64,000 nt of DNA from Methanothrix harundinacea (GCA_002502785.1 DAQG01000046.1:27939-91938); one strand, 5' to 3'; positions 26,157 through 36,150 are shown, counted from the first letter of the stretch. The notes: generated from the letters alone by a model not told the origin. Program-made: numbers and translations.

Positions 26157-27203
26157 TCACCGGTTGATCTTGTACCTCGTGATCGCCGCAACCCCTCCCA
26201 GGGCACAGAGCCTCTTTCCCGGCTCAAACTCCGAGCTGAAGATCACAACCCTTCCTCTGGCGTTAGAAACCGACCTCACCAAGTCGTCCATCTCGGGTCT
26301 TCGGACCAGATCGCCTGAGACCATCAGGGTCTCGACGGCCCCGATTTCCACAGCACCTTTCACCTCGGCGGGACCGTAAGCTGCTCTGCCATCGGTGGCG
26401 ATCTCTCGGAGCAGGTCTTCGATCAGGGTCGTCTCCAGGGCGAGCCTGCTCACTTCCAGGATCTTGTCTATGGCACCTCGTCGGAGTACCTCTTGGAACC
26501 CCGAGACCCCCATGGTGGTGGCGTCGTACAGGATGATCCTTGATGCGAGGTCTGGGTAGGCAGCATCGATCCTCTTTTTTAGATCCTCCTTGGTGAAGCC
26601 GGGTCCTGCCAAAATCACCCTGGAATCGGAGACGGCAACTCTGTTGAGCTCCTTTGCAGCCTCGTCCAGAAACTCGGACCTGCGGTCGCCCCCTTTGCCG
26701 CCCATGCCTTTGCCTCCTCCCATCTTGATCTCCGAGGCGGTCTCGACGCCGAACTGTCGGAGGACCCCGATCGCAGCCTCCCCCTCCTCGATCAGGGCGA
26801 TCACCACCTTCGGCCGTTTCGCCTCGGCCACGGCCTCCTTGATCCGCGCAATCTCGTCGGGCCGCCACCTCTTGATGATCGAAACGTCGGCCCCCGGCTC
26901 CAGGTTGAGGGTGTGATAGGAGGCGACGTCCGGTCCTACCTCGATCACCCCGTGGACCCGGAGCCAGTTGGAGTGGGTGTGAAACTCCACCGACTCCGCC
27001 CTTATGCCGAGCCTCACCGGCCTTCGTTCCAGCTTTTCGGGCCGGAGCTTGTCGGTGGCGGCGGTCGCCTTTCGGTGGGTCAGAGCGAAGACGAGGTCGC
27101 CGGGGGCGATCAGGTACTTGAGGTGCCAGAGGTCGTCGATCGACTCGGGCACGAGGGTGATCTCCCCCTCCTCGCCGCGGAGGCTCTTTTTCAGAACGCG
27201 CAT
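26157..27203 (-). CDS. pelA: Pelota (aPelota), mRNA surveillance and ribosome rescue factor
   Basis: 348 residues with three domains: N-terminal Sm-like (GEEGEITLVPESIDDLWHLK), central (VVIALIEEGEAAIGVLRQFG) and C-terminal L30e-like (ending VVIFSSEFEPGKRLCALGGV). It resembles eRF1 but lacks the GGQ motif. With aEF1A-GTP it recognises stalled ribosomes and promotes splitting by ABCE1. A TATA-like CCATTTAAGCC lies 22-32 bases upstream of the ATG, giving a near-leaderless transcript that also covers ncsA. Confidence 0.95.
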   Translation of the reverse strand: MRVLKKSLRGEEGEITLVPESIDDLWHLKYLIAPGDLVFALTHRKATAATDKLRPEKLERRPVRLGIRAESVEFHTHSNWLRVHGVIEVGPDVASYHTLNLEPGADVSIIKRWRPDEIARIKEAVAEAKRPKVVIALIEEGEAAIGVLRQFGVETASEIKMGGGKGMGGKGGDRRSEFLDEAAKELNRVAVSDSRVILAGPGFTKEDLKKRIDAAYPDLASRIILYDATTMGVSGFQEVLRRGAIDKILEVSRLALETTLIEDLLREIATDGRAAYGPAEVKGAVEIGAVETLMVSGDLVRRPEMDDLVRSVSNARGRVVIFSSEFEPGKRLCALGGVAAITRYKINR

Positions 27204-27259
27204 GAGATATCCTTCGGATCAAAAGGCTTAAATGGATTGCCTGAAAAGGCAGGGTTCGA

Positions 27260-27332
27260 GCCGCCATAACTCAGTTGGTAGAGTGTCTGGCTGTTAACCA
27301 GATCGTCACAGGTTCGAGCCCTGTTGGCGGCG
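27260..27332 (+). tRNA. tRNA-Asn(GTT)
   Basis: 73 bases: acceptor GCCGCCA/TGGCGGC, anticodon stem TCTGG/CCAGA with loop CTGTTAA (anticodon GTT), T arm ACAGG-TTCGAGC-CCTGT, discriminator G. No intron and no encoded CCA. It is the first of a tandem pair, 19 bases before the CAT tRNA. Confidence 0.95.
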
Positions 27333-27351
27333 TCTAAAAAAAACGTTTCTT

Positions 27352-27426
27352 GGGCCTGTAGCTTAGTCCGGTTAGAGCGCTCGGCTCATAACCGAGTGGT
27401 CGCCGGTTCAAATCCGGCCAGGCCCA
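27352..27426 (+). tRNA. tRNA with CAT anticodon (elongator Met or Ile2)
   Basis: 75 bases: acceptor GGGCCTG/CAGGCCC, anticodon stem CTCGG/CCGAG with loop CTCATAA, T arm GCCGG-TTCAAAT-CCGGC, discriminator A. The anticodon CAT could belong to elongator tRNA-Met or to tRNA-Ile2, in which C34 is modified to agmatidine. It is not the initiator, which starts AGCGGG in archaea. The GGG acceptor end and A73 fit Ile2 slightly better, but I cannot decide. No intron. Confidence 0.9.
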
Positions 27427-27461
27427 TTTTCCCAAATAAACTCAAAAACTCGGAAGCTGGC

Positions 27462-29678
27462 TCAGCAGCCGGAAGCCTCTTCTGCCAGGGTTTTGGCGGC
27501 AACTTGCCAGGAAGATATCTTCTTTTTGTTCAGCCCGGTCTTTTCGGCCAAGTCCTCAGCCTCGGCTCCGGCGAGATCGAGGGCGGTCTTGACCCCGGCA
27601 GCACCGAGCTTTTCCAGGGTCTTGGGGCCGATTCCCGGGATTTTGGCGAGAGCGTCTACCTCGGCCTTCTTCTTCGCCTCCTCGGCCTTCTTCGCCTGCC
27701 ACTGATCGAAGTTGCACTTGGGGCAGCCCAGGTCCCAGGGCCGTTTGCCCTTGTTGATTATGCGGATGTGGTACATCCCGTGCTCTTCGCACACCTTGTC
27801 GGTGACGATGATCATCCCGAACTTTGGAAGGGGCAACGTGTTGGTGCAGTCGGGATAGCCCGTACATCCGATGAACCTGCTGCCGCGTCGTCCCCTCCTG
27901 ATGATCAACTCCTTGCCGCAGGAAGGACAATTGCCCACGATCTTGTCGGTCCGAAGCCCCTCTCGAAGGGAGGTCTCTATCTCCTCCTGGTGCTTGAGAA
28001 GATCGTCGAAGACGGTGTCCAGCATCGACCTCGACTCCTCGATCACCTCTCCCTCCACGAGACGACGTTCGGCGATCTTCGTCATCCCCTCCTCCAAAGT
28101 CCGGGTCATCTCCGGTTTGGTGATGGTGGGCGAATGGCGTTCAAGGGCTTCGATCACCGCATAAGCGGTGTTCGTCGGTTTCATGGGGTTTCCGTGGACG
28201 TAGGCTCTAGCGTATAGTTTGCTTATTATCTCGTGCCTCGTCGACTTCGTCCCCAGGCCCAGCTCGTCCATCAGCTTCACGAGCCTGCCCTGGCCGTATC
28301 TCGAGGGCGGCTGGGTCTCCTTGTCGACGAGCTCTTTTCCGAGGACCGGAAGCCTCTCCCCCTCGGCTAGTTCGGGCAGGATCTGCTCGGCAGCCTTGCT
28401 GTAGGGGTAGCACGCTCTCCAACCGGCCTCGATCTGTCGAGCGCCCATCGCCTTGAAAGGCTCGCCTCCGATGTCCAGCTTGACGTTCATGACGATCCAT
28501 CGAGAGGGCTCGGATAGGGTCGCCAAAAAGCGCCGCACTACCAGCTCGTAGATCTTCCATTGGTCGCTCTTCATATCCTTCTTGGTGGCCGAGGCCGTCG
28601 GGTATATGGGCGGATGATCCGTCGATTTTCTCTTCCCTCTGGTCGGCACCATCGGCCCTTTCAGCACCCTCTCGGCCTCTTCTCGGAACGGCCCCTTCTT
28701 GAAGATCGAGACGAGGGCCTTCAGGTCAAGGGTGGTCGGGTAAACCGTGTTTTCGGTTCTGGGGTAGCTTATGAACCCGCTCGTGTAGAGCCACTCTGCG
28801 ATCCTCATGGCGTTGGCTGCGGAAAAGCCGATGCTGCTGGCGGCGCTGATGAAGGCGGTGGTGTCGAAGGGGGCAGGTGGTCTGTCGGTCCTCGTCTTCT
28901 CCTTTATGGAGATCACTTCGGCAACGTCGTCGAGGCCGTCAAATATAGACCTCGCCACGTCGCCCTCCCATATCCTGCCCTTTTCGTGCTTGACCCGGAG
29001 GTCCTTTTCGAGGTCGGCGTAGATCTCCCAATACGGCTGGGGCTTAAAGGCCTCGATCTCCTTCTCCCGATCGACGATCAGGGCCAGGGTCGGGGACTGA
29101 ACTCTCCCCACCGAGAGAAAGCCCTTCCCGAGCCTTCCAGCGGTGATGGAGATGAACCTGGTCAGGGCCGCTCCCCAGATCAGGTCCACAACTTGCCTCG
29201 CCTCCCCGGAGGATGCGAGATCGAAGTCTACCTCTCCAGGAGATTCGAACGCGTCCAGGATCTCATCTTTGGTTATGGCGCTGAACCTTACCCTATCGGC
29301 TTTGATATCGGGGTTCGCCTCTTCGGCTATCCGGAGCGCCTCGACTCCGATCAGCTCCCCTTCCCGGTCGTAGTCGGTAGCTATAGTGATCTGATCTACA
29401 TCTTTTCCGAGATCGTGAAGGGTGGATACTATCTTTGCCTGGGTGGGCTTGGTCACCACCTGGGCGTGGATCAGGTCTCTGTAGTCCACCTTCTGCCAGT
29501 TGTTGTATCCGGGCGGGTAGTCCACCCCGACAATATGGCCGGAGAGGCCCATGACCACCTTGTCGTCGAAATGAAAAGTCTCGATCCCGTGGACCCTTTT
29601 GACCTTGAGCTTTGAGTCGGCGAGAATGTGGGCGATCCGCTTGGCCACGTTGTGCTTTTCCGCAATGATGAGATGCAT
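27462..29678 (-). CDS. topA: DNA topoisomerase I (type IA)
   Basis: 738 residues. The TOPRIM domain has Glu7 (IIAEKHN) and DYDREGE at 102-108; the catalytic tyrosine is Y305 in GFISYPRTENT. After the core come a zinc finger (CPSCGKELIIRRGRRGSRFI with CTGYPDC at about 605-640), a second Cys pair (CEEHG, CPKC) and C-terminal helix-hairpin-helix motifs (ALAKIPGIGPKTLEKLGAAG). It relaxes negative supercoils by cutting one strand. TATA-like sequence TTATATTATC lies at 29702-29712, about 30 bases upstream of the ATG. It is divergent from the mcr operon. Confidence 0.95.
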   Translation of the reverse strand: MHLIIAEKHNVAKRIAHILADSKLKVKRVHGIETFHFDDKVVMGLSGHIVGVDYPPGYNNWQKVDYRDLIHAQVVTKPTQAKIVSTLHDLGKDVDQITIATDYDREGELIGVEALRIAEEANPDIKADRVRFSAITKDEILDAFESPGEVDFDLASSGEARQVVDLIWGAALTRFISITAGRLGKGFLSVGRVQSPTLALIVDREKEIEAFKPQPYWEIYADLEKDLRVKHEKGRIWEGDVARSIFDGLDDVAEVISIKEKTRTDRPPAPFDTTAFISAASSIGFSAANAMRIAEWLYTSGFISYPRTENTVYPTTLDLKALVSIFKKGPFREEAERVLKGPMVPTRGKRKSTDHPPIYPTASATKKDMKSDQWKIYELVVRRFLATLSEPSRWIVMNVKLDIGGEPFKAMGARQIEAGWRACYPYSKAAEQILPELAEGERLPVLGKELVDKETQPPSRYGQGRLVKLMDELGLGTKSTRHEIISKLYARAYVHGNPMKPTNTAYAVIEALERHSPTITKPEMTRTLEEGMTKIAERRLVEGEVIEESRSMLDTVFDDLLKHQEEIETSLREGLRTDKIVGNCPSCGKELIIRRGRRGSRFIGCTGYPDCTNTLPLPKFGMIIVTDKVCEEHGMYHIRIINKGKRPWDLGCPKCNFDQWQAKKAEEAKKKAEVDALAKIPGIGPKTLEKLGAAGVKTALDLAGAEAEDLAEKTGLNKKKISSWQVAAKTLAEEASGC

Positions 29679-30325
29679 CCGATCTCCGCCAGTTCTGGAG
29701 ATAATATAAGTATTTATCGCAGACTTCGATCATCGTGCTGAAGGGGGCAGAGAAGATGCGTGTTCTGCAGGCGTTTTTTCACCTCCCGGTTTCCCACTCT
29801 TTTTACTTCCGGGTTTCGCGCGTCCCTCGCGGCACCTTTCGATCGTTAGTTTACAGATAATACGTATTATGTGCAAACGGTTGGAGACTGTCAAGCTCAT
29901 GTAACACAATTACATACATTCGGTATTCCTCTTACAAAATTTAACTTGATATCGAGTGTTCATGCGGAGTACAGCAAGTCTAATATATAGGCATCATTTG
30001 AGCACTAAACCGGGAAACGTCCTATTTTAGACCACATTATCCAGATGTATCATCGTTATTTTGCACCATCCGTCCATTTGGCTATTTTTTTGCGATTTCT
30101 TACATTCTGGGGATCATATTTCAACATATTCGAATAAATGCATTGTTATGAAATGCATCGCGCAAAAACTTTAAGTAGCGATATCACCATGGAGAGTTAG
30201 GCGGGAGACTGTAGTAGAGAGGATCATTGCCGGGTATGATAACACTGGACAGCATATCATACCGTTCGCACCGGCTGCCCCAATTCGTTCAGTTTTCTGC
30301 TAAAAGGTAAAGGTGGAAAAAGAAC
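29679..30325. promoter_or_regulatory. Control region between topA and the mcr operon
   Basis: This 647-base AT-richer stretch holds no ORF. On the minus side is the topA TATA box (29702-29712). In the middle is a perfect 14-base palindrome, ATAATACGTATTAT (29857-29870), and a TATA-like TAATATATAG (29981-29990). The likely mcr TATA box is ACTTTAAGTAG (30168-30178), which puts the start of transcription near 30200 and leaves a leader of about 125 bases. Inside the leader lies GGTATGATA / TATCATACC (30233-30241 and 30255-30263), a perfect 9-bp inverted repeat with a 13-base spacer. AGGTGG is 9 bases before the mcrB GTG. Confidence 0.55.
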
Positions 30326-31630
30326 GTGTCTGACAAAATAGACCTCTATAGTGACCGTGGCGTTCTTTTAAAGAGTGACGTTGACCTGAGCGCCGTCAGC
30401 CCACTCAAGAACGCGGCGATGAAGAAACTGATCAACCTGACCAAGCGGACCGTTGCGGTCAACCTGGCAGGAATCGAGAACGCGCTGAAGACCGGAAAGG
30501 TCGGCGGGCAGGGCAGGCAGATCAAGGGACGCGAGCTCAAGTACGACGTCACCGCCAACGCCGATGCTCTCGCCGCCAGCATCAAGAGTTTGCTCCAGGT
30601 CGATGAGGGTGACGACACCAACGTTAAGATACTGGGTGGAGGAAAGCAGCTTCTGGTTCAGGTCCCCACCGCCAGGGTCGACGTTGCATCCGAGTTCGTC
30701 GTCGGAATGACCGCCGCAGCCGCAGCTGCCACCGAGGCGATCATAGGGCAGTTCAACGCCAGCATGTACGACGCGCCCATGGTCCACGCTGCAGTCTGGG
30801 GCCAGTACCCCCACACCGTTCCTATGTCCGGCGGAAACATCGCATCTGTTCTCAACATCCCCCAGAACGATGAGGGTCTCGGCTTCGCTCTCAGGAACGT
30901 CATGGCCAACCACCTTGCCGCCATCTGCAAGAGGAACGCCATGAACACCGCCGCTCTGTCATCCATCCTCGAGCAGATCGGAAACTTCGAGATGGGCAAC
31001 GCCATAGGCATCTTCGAGAGGCACCAGTTGCTCGGCCTCGCCTACCAGGGCCTTAACGCCGACAACATGGTCTACGACCTCGTCAAGTCCAACGGCAAGA
31101 CCGGAACCATCGGAACCGTCGTCCAGTCCACCGTTGAGAGGGCCCTTGAGGACGGAGTCATCAAGGCCGGCGAGAAGCTCCCCTCCGGATTCGTCATGTA
31201 CGAGGCAAACGACGTCTCCAAGTGGAACGCTTACTGTGCAGCAGGCACTCTCGCAGCCACCATGGTCAACTGCGGTGCCCTGAGAGGCGCTCAGGCAGTA
31301 TCCTCAACCCTGCTTTACTTCAACGACGTCATCGAGAAAGAGACCGCTCTGCCAGGCTGCGACTGGGGCAAGGTCATGGGAACCGCCGTCGGTTTCTCCT
31401 TCTTCAGCCACTCCATCTACGGCGGCGGCGGACCCGGTGTCTTCAACGGCAACCACGTCGTGACGAGGCACTCCAGAGGATTCGCTATCCCCTGCGTGGC
31501 CGCAGCAGTTGCTCTTGACGCCGGTACCCAGATGTTCACCCCGGAGATGACTTCCGGACTGGTCGGAGCCGTTTACGGAGAGATCAAGGAGTTCCGCGAG
31601 CCTATCATCTCAGTTGCGGAGGCTGTATAG
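30326..31630 (+). CDS. mcrB: Methyl-coenzyme M reductase subunit beta
   Basis: 434 residues, the normal size. It is the beta subunit of the alpha2-beta2-gamma2 enzyme that reduces methyl-CoM with coenzyme B to methane and the heterodisulfide. [20 protein letters not shown] at the start and [20 protein letters not shown] near the C-terminus are conserved; the latter contributes residues around the coenzyme B channel. The start is GTG, with AGGTGG upstream. It is the first gene of the operon, and codon use is strongly biased to C-ending codons, as expected for a very highly expressed gene. Confidence 0.97.
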   Translation: MSDKIDLYSDRGVLLKSDVDLSAVSPLKNAAMKKLINLTKRTVAVNLAGIENALKTGKVGGQGRQIKGRELKYDVTANADALAASIKSLLQVDEGDDTNVKILGGGKQLLVQVPTARVDVASEFVVGMTAAAAAATEAIIGQFNASMYDAPMVHAAVWGQYPHTVPMSGGNIASVLNIPQNDEGLGFALRNVMANHLAAICKRNAMNTAALSSILEQIGNFEMGNAIGIFERHQLLGLAYQGLNADNMVYDLVKSNGKTGTIGTVVQSTVERALEDGVIKAGEKLPSGFVMYEANDVSKWNAYCAAGTLAATMVNCGALRGAQAVSSTLLYFNDVIEKETALPGCDWGKVMGTAVGFSFFSHSIYGGGGPGVFNGNHVVTRHSRGFAIPCVAAAVALDAGTQMFTPEMTSGLVGAVYGEIKEFREPIISVAEAV

Positions 31631-31645
31631 ATAGGTTGGGTATGC

Positions 31646-32140
31646 ATGGTCACTAAATCAGACACGGAACCGGTCCAGATTGAGATCTTCCCTCGAAGGT
31701 TTCTCAACCCGGACACTGCTCAGCGCCTCCTCGACGAGATCTACAGGTCAGAGGGGGTCCTCAGGATAATGATCCAGGGGCCAAACCTTCCGAGGGAGGT
31801 ACCCTATGGTCCAGCGAAGGGCACTCCCATCGAGGAGCATAAGAATTTGCTCCTTACGCTGGGGGATCAAGCTCTTGAGTTGAAGGTGAAAGTTGGCAGG
31901 ATCGGGCTGGAGCTGGAGAGCGAAGAACATATTGAAGGCGTAAGAGCTGCGTGTGAGCGAACGTTGCCCTTTTCCTTCAGTATCAAAAAACGGAAGCTCT
32001 TTCACAACAAGCTGACCGTCTCGGATTACGCGAAGTACGGAAGCAAGGTGGAGGACGAGAGAATCCTTGGACTGGTCGATCCGAAGGCCAAAAAGGAAAA
32101 AAACCTGGCCATGTTGTCTGATAGCAGAGGTGACTCGTAA
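31646..32140 (+). CDS. mcrD: McrD, MCR operon protein D
   Basis: 164 residues. VQIEIFPRRFLNPDTAQRLL, then MIQGPNLPREVPYGPAKGTP, are the McrD family signatures. It is not part of the mature enzyme but associates with MCR and with McrC-like partners during assembly or activation. Here it lies directly between mcrB and mcrG; mcrC, which stands next to it in Methanosarcina and Methanothermobacter operons, is not present. Confidence 0.95.
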   Translation: MVTKSDTEPVQIEIFPRRFLNPDTAQRLLDEIYRSEGVLRIMIQGPNLPREVPYGPAKGTPIEEHKNLLLTLGDQALELKVKVGRIGLELESEEHIEGVRAACERTLPFSFSIKKRKLFHNKLTVSDYAKYGSKVEDERILGLVDPKAKKEKNLAMLSDSRGDS

Positions 32141-32164
32141 CATTTTCACAAGGAGGTTTAGGAT

Positions 32165-32932
32165 ATGGCATACAAACCCCAATTTTATCCCGGCACTACG
32201 TCTGTTGGCGTGAACAGGCGCAAGCACATGTCCGGCGATCTGGAGAAGCTGAGAGATATCTCCGATGCCGACGTCGTAACTATAATGGGCCACAGGGCCC
32301 CCGGTGCAGATTACCCCAGCACCCACCCACCCCTGGCCGAGATGGGCGAGCCCGACTGTCCCATAAGGCAGCTTGTAGAGCCCACCCCCGGCGCAGCTGC
32401 TGGAGACCGAATCAGGTACTCCCAGTTCGCTGACTCCATGTACAACGCTCCCGCCATTCCATACTGGAGAAGCTACTGGGGAGCAATCAACTGCAGAGGC
32501 GCAGACCCAGGAACTCTCTCAGGCCGACAGATCATCGAGGCCAGAGAGAGAGACATAGAGCAGTACACTAAGGTCCAGATGGACTCCGAGATGACCGACG
32601 TAGCTCTCTGTTCCATGAGAGGCTGCACTGTTCACGGCCACTCCCTGAGGCTTCAGGAGGACGGCATGATGTTCGACATGCTGGCCAGGACAGAGATGGG
32701 CGCTGACGGCAACGTATACTACGTCAAGGACCAGGTCGGTATCCCCCTCGACAGGAAAGTCAACGTTGGAAAGGGCATGAGCGAGGCGGAGGTCGCCAAG
32801 AGGACCACCATCTTCAGGCACGACAACATACCTTTCGGCGGGGCACAGGGCGCAAGGAAGTTCGATGAGGGTCTGATCGCTCTGCACCACATGTGGGAGC
32901 GCAGAAGCAAGTGGGGCTACAGGCCAGAGTAA
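32165..32932 (+). CDS. mcrG: Methyl-coenzyme M reductase subunit gamma
   Basis: 255 residues. YKPQFYPGTTSVGVNRRKHM and VTIMGHRAPGADYPSTHPPL are typical McrG segments. It completes the trimeric half of MCR and helps bind F430 and coenzyme M. The ATG has AGGAGG 8 bases upstream. It lies 24 bases after mcrD and 16 before mcrA. Confidence 0.97.
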   Translation: MAYKPQFYPGTTSVGVNRRKHMSGDLEKLRDISDADVVTIMGHRAPGADYPSTHPPLAEMGEPDCPIRQLVEPTPGAAAGDRIRYSQFADSMYNAPAIPYWRSYWGAINCRGADPGTLSGRQIIEARERDIEQYTKVQMDSEMTDVALCSMRGCTVHGHSLRLQEDGMMFDMLARTEMGADGNVYYVKDQVGIPLDRKVNVGKGMSEAEVAKRTTIFRHDNIPFGGAQGARKFDEGLIALHHMWERRSKWGYRPE

Positions 32933-32948
32933 ATGGTGGTGAGATAAG

Positions 32949-34628
32949 ATGGGAAAAATTCATTCTAAGAAGCTTTTCGTAAAGGCTCTCAACAAGAAGT
33001 TCGGAAAGGAATTGGACCTTTCCGGAAAGACGACCACTTATGAGAGAAAGGGTCCCACGCAGAATGCCCGTAAGGTAGAGTTCATGGAGGCCTCCAAGAA
33101 GCTGGAAGGCAAGAGAGGTATCTCCTTCTACAACCCGTACGTCCACGCTGGCGGTGTTCCGCTGGGTCAGAGGCAGCTCGTACCCTACAAGCTCTCCACC
33201 ACCGAGTATGTCGTAGAGGGTGACGACCTTCACTTCGTAAACAACCCCGCCATGCAGCAGATGTGGGACGACATCAGAAGGACCATCGTGGTCGGTCTGG
33301 ACATGACCCACGAAGTGCTGGAGAAGAGGCTGGGCAAAGAAGTCACTCCCGAGACGATCAACAACTATCTCGAGATTCTGAACCACGCCATGCCAGGCGC
33401 AGCCGTGGTCCAGGAGCACATGGTCGAGACCCACCCCGGTCTTGTCGACGACTGTAACGTCAGGATCTTCACTGGCGACGACGACCTCGCAGACGAGATC
33501 GATGACCAGTACGTCATCGACATCAACGCGCTCTTCCCCGCCGACCAGGCTGAGGAGATCAAGGCCGCCATGGGCAAGACCACCTGGCAGGCTATCCACA
33601 TCCCGACCATCGTCTCGAGGACTTGTGACGGCGGTACCACCTCCAGGTGGAGCGCCATGCAGTTGTCCATGACCTTCATCGACGCCTACAACATGTGCGC
33701 CGGTGAGGCCGCTGTGGCTGACCTCGCCTTCGCCGCAAAGCACGCTGCCGTCATCCAGATGGCCGACATGCTTCCCGCGAGAAGGGCCAGAGGCCCCAAC
33801 GAGCCCGGTGGAGTTAGCTTCGGCTTCCTCTCTGACATGGTCCAGACTTCCAGGACCAAGCCCGACGACCCGCCACAGGTCTCCCTGAACGTGGTCGCTG
33901 CCGGAACTATGCTCTACGACCAGATCTGGCTCGGGAGCTACATGTCCGGTGGTGTCGGGTTCACCCAGTACGCCACTGCAGCCTACACCAACGACATCCT
34001 GGACGACTACTCCTACTATGGCTGCGACTACGCCATAGACAAGTACGGCGACTGGTGCAGCGCGCCTGTCGACCTGGAGACCGCCAAGGACATCGCCACC
34101 GAGACGACCCTCTACGGCATAGAGCAGTACGAGGCCTTCCCGACCGTTCTCGAGGACCACTTCGGTGGGTCCCAGAGGGCTTCCGTCCTGGCCGCCGCTT
34201 CCGGTATCTCCTCTGCCTGCGCCACCGGAAACAGCCAGATCGGTTTGGCTGGCTGGTATTGCAGCATGCTGGTGCACAAGGAGGCCTGGGGAAGACTGGG
34301 CTTCTTCGGATACGACCTGCAGGACCAGTGCGGTCCGACCAACGTCTTCAGCTACCAGGGCGACGAGGGCAGCCCCGTCGAGCTGAGAGGCCCCAACTAT
34401 CCGAACTACGCGATGAACGTCGGTCACCAGGGCGAGTATGCAGGCATCTCCTGCGCAGCTCACGCTGCCCGCAAGGACGCCTACACTCTCAACCCCCTGA
34501 TCAAGGTGACCTTCGCGAACCCGGCGCTGATCTTCGACTTCGCCGACGTCAGGAAGGAGTTCGGAAAGGGCGGTGCCAGAGAGTTCCGCGCGGCCGGCGA
34601 GAGATCCTTGGTCATGCCCGCAGTGTAG
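32949..34628 (+). CDS. mcrA: Methyl-coenzyme M reductase subunit alpha
   Basis: 559 residues. It carries the F430 active site ([17 protein letters not shown] at about 331-347). All sites known to be modified in other MCRs can be aligned: His265 (N-methyl-His), Arg279 in [14 protein letters not shown] (5-methyl-Arg, the Mmp10 target), Gln409 (methyl-Gln in GGSQRAS), Gly454 (thioglycine in [11 protein letters not shown]), Asp459 (didehydro-Asp) and Cys461 (methyl-Cys). Whether each is modified cannot be seen from DNA. This is the last gene of the operon; a hairpin begins at its stop codon. Confidence 0.98.
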   Translation: MGKIHSKKLFVKALNKKFGKELDLSGKTTTYERKGPTQNARKVEFMEASKKLEGKRGISFYNPYVHAGGVPLGQRQLVPYKLSTTEYVVEGDDLHFVNNPAMQQMWDDIRRTIVVGLDMTHEVLEKRLGKEVTPETINNYLEILNHAMPGAAVVQEHMVETHPGLVDDCNVRIFTGDDDLADEIDDQYVIDINALFPADQAEEIKAAMGKTTWQAIHIPTIVSRTCDGGTTSRWSAMQLSMTFIDAYNMCAGEAAVADLAFAAKHAAVIQMADMLPARRARGPNEPGGVSFGFLSDMVQTSRTKPDDPPQVSLNVVAAGTMLYDQIWLGSYMSGGVGFTQYATAAYTNDILDDYSYYGCDYAIDKYGDWCSAPVDLETAKDIATETTLYGIEQYEAFPTVLEDHFGGSQRASVLAAASGISSACATGNSQIGLAGWYCSMLVHKEAWGRLGFFGYDLQDQCGPTNVFSYQGDEGSPVELRGPNYPNYAMNVGHQGEYAGISCAAHAARKDAYTLNPLIKVTFANPALIFDFADVRKEFGKGGAREFRAAGERSLVMPAV

Positions 34629-34650
34629 GCGTTTCGCCTACACCCTTTTT
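34623..34650 (+). terminator. Hairpin terminator overlapping the mcrA stop codon
   Basis: A perfect 9-bp stem, GTGTAGGCG-TTT-CGCCTACAC, is followed at once by CCTTTTT. The TAG stop codon of mcrA (34626-34628) lies inside the 5' arm. The form is that of an intrinsic terminator; archaeal RNA polymerase ends mainly at T-runs, and the stem may also protect the very abundant mcr mRNA end. Confidence 0.75.
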
Positions 34651-34830
34651 CCATTTATTTTTCCGACTCAACGTCGGTCGTTTTTGGTCAGTTCGATTAT
34701 AACGTCAATTCCGAGTTTACAATCGCGTCGGATTTGATCTACTAAAAATAGCCGCTCGACGTCCCTCGGTTGAAACGTTACGATAAATATATTCAATAAA
34801 AAATAATTTTTAGGGTTTATATGCTAGATT

Positions 34831-36048
34831 TCATACGCCCAGGCCGTTTATCTCCTCGATCAGGTCCGTGAAGGCCTCGACCTCCACCTCCATCACCTCT
34901 TCAGGCGTCATGCTGATGCTCATCTCACCGTCGACGGTTAACCGGTCTGGGCCTCTCCTCACGAGCCTTGCGACGCCGTCTCTTGAGAGCGCTTTTCTGA
35001 TGTCGGAGTCGCAGGCCATCGCCCTTCCCGGCAGGATCACCGTCTCCTTCACCTCGGATAGGTCGAGGTTGATCAGGTCCTGGATGGTTATCAGGCAGCC
35101 TATGTCTTTGTTGACCGGGACGACGTTCACCTGGTCGCTGAGCTCTTCAAATATGGCCGAGAGGAGGGGGTGGGCGACGGAGCTGGTGATGAGGGTCGCC
35201 CCCTTCTGAACTGCTGGAAGTCTTGCGATCTGATCTTTGTGGTGCGCCAGGGCGAAGGGGGATTTTGTTACGGGGTCCCATAGGGGGGTTCCAGCCACCC
35301 TGAAGGAGTACCTCTCGTTCGTCTCGGTGACGATATCTTTGAACTCCTCCACCGAATGGGGTACTACGCCGGGGATGATCGGCTCGTTTCCGAGGATTAG
35401 GCCCTGCTCTCTCTCGTTTGCAAACCTCATCAGGATCAGGTTTTTGACCCCCATCTCTTCGAGGTCCTGGCAGGTCCGGTCGAGCTCTGGACCGTCGTTG
35501 ACGCCCGGTATCAGCACGGAGGCGGCGTAGACGTCGCAGCTTTCGGCGAAGGTCCGAAGGTTTGCAAGAGCCGCCTCAGGGTGACGGTCGTTCATGTACT
35601 TTCCGCGAAGCTCGGGATCTGTGGAGAAGACGGTGAAGGAGACCTCCTTCACACCGGCATCGATCAGATCCTCGGCCTCATTTCCCTTGGTGAATCCCTT
35701 GCCGCTGGTGTAACCGAGATGGATCGGGACGGAACCCTGGCCCACAATGCGGGCGAGGGGCAGAAGCTGGGGGTAGCAGCTGAGGTCGCCCCCGCCGCTG
35801 ATGGTCACCTTGTCGGGCTTCTTGCCGAAGGCGGCCCCGGCCACCTCCATCGCCACCGTCTGCATCGGTTTGAAGCCGGGATAGCCCTCCACGATCGCCC
35901 GGCTGCAGTAGTCGCAGCCCTTCTGGAAAGGAAGACAGTGCTTGCATCCCAAAGGTTTGATCACCTTTACGCCCTTGAAGTAGCAGTAGCTGCAAAACCC
36001 CTTACAGTCGTGGCCCGGTCGACCTCCAACGTCCGCCAGTATCTCCAT
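34831..36048 (-). CDS. mmp10: Mmp10, MCR arginine C-methyltransferase (radical SAM)
   Basis: 405 residues. It methylates C5 of a conserved arginine in McrA using radical SAM and cobalamin chemistry. The N-terminal MEILADVGGRPGHDCKGFCS is characteristic of methanogenesis marker 10; the [4Fe-4S] cysteines are C15, C19 and C22, followed by four more (C35, C38, C45, C48). ISGGGDLSCYPQLLPL forms the SAM-binding GGD/E motif. It is convergent to the mcr operon, whose product it modifies, and divergent from another radical SAM gene. The target arginine is present in McrA (Arg279). Confidence 0.93.
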   Translation of the reverse strand: MEILADVGGRPGHDCKGFCSYCYFKGVKVIKPLGCKHCLPFQKGCDYCSRAIVEGYPGFKPMQTVAMEVAGAAFGKKPDKVTISGGGDLSCYPQLLPLARIVGQGSVPIHLGYTSGKGFTKGNEAEDLIDAGVKEVSFTVFSTDPELRGKYMNDRHPEAALANLRTFAESCDVYAASVLIPGVNDGPELDRTCQDLEEMGVKNLILMRFANEREQGLILGNEPIIPGVVPHSVEEFKDIVTETNERYSFRVAGTPLWDPVTKSPFALAHHKDQIARLPAVQKGATLITSSVAHPLLSAIFEELSDQVNVVPVNKDIGCLITIQDLINLDLSEVKETVILPGRAMACDSDIRKALSRDGVARLVRRGPDRLTVDGEMSISMTPEEVMEVEVEAFTDLIEEINGLGV

Positions 36049-36150
36049 CCAGCAACTCTCCGGTCTACCATCGATCCTGAAGTAAAAAGCCTTTGCGGGC
36101 TGATAGGTGCCGGAAAACTATTAGTACGTTGAAGAAGCTCAAAAAAGAGT

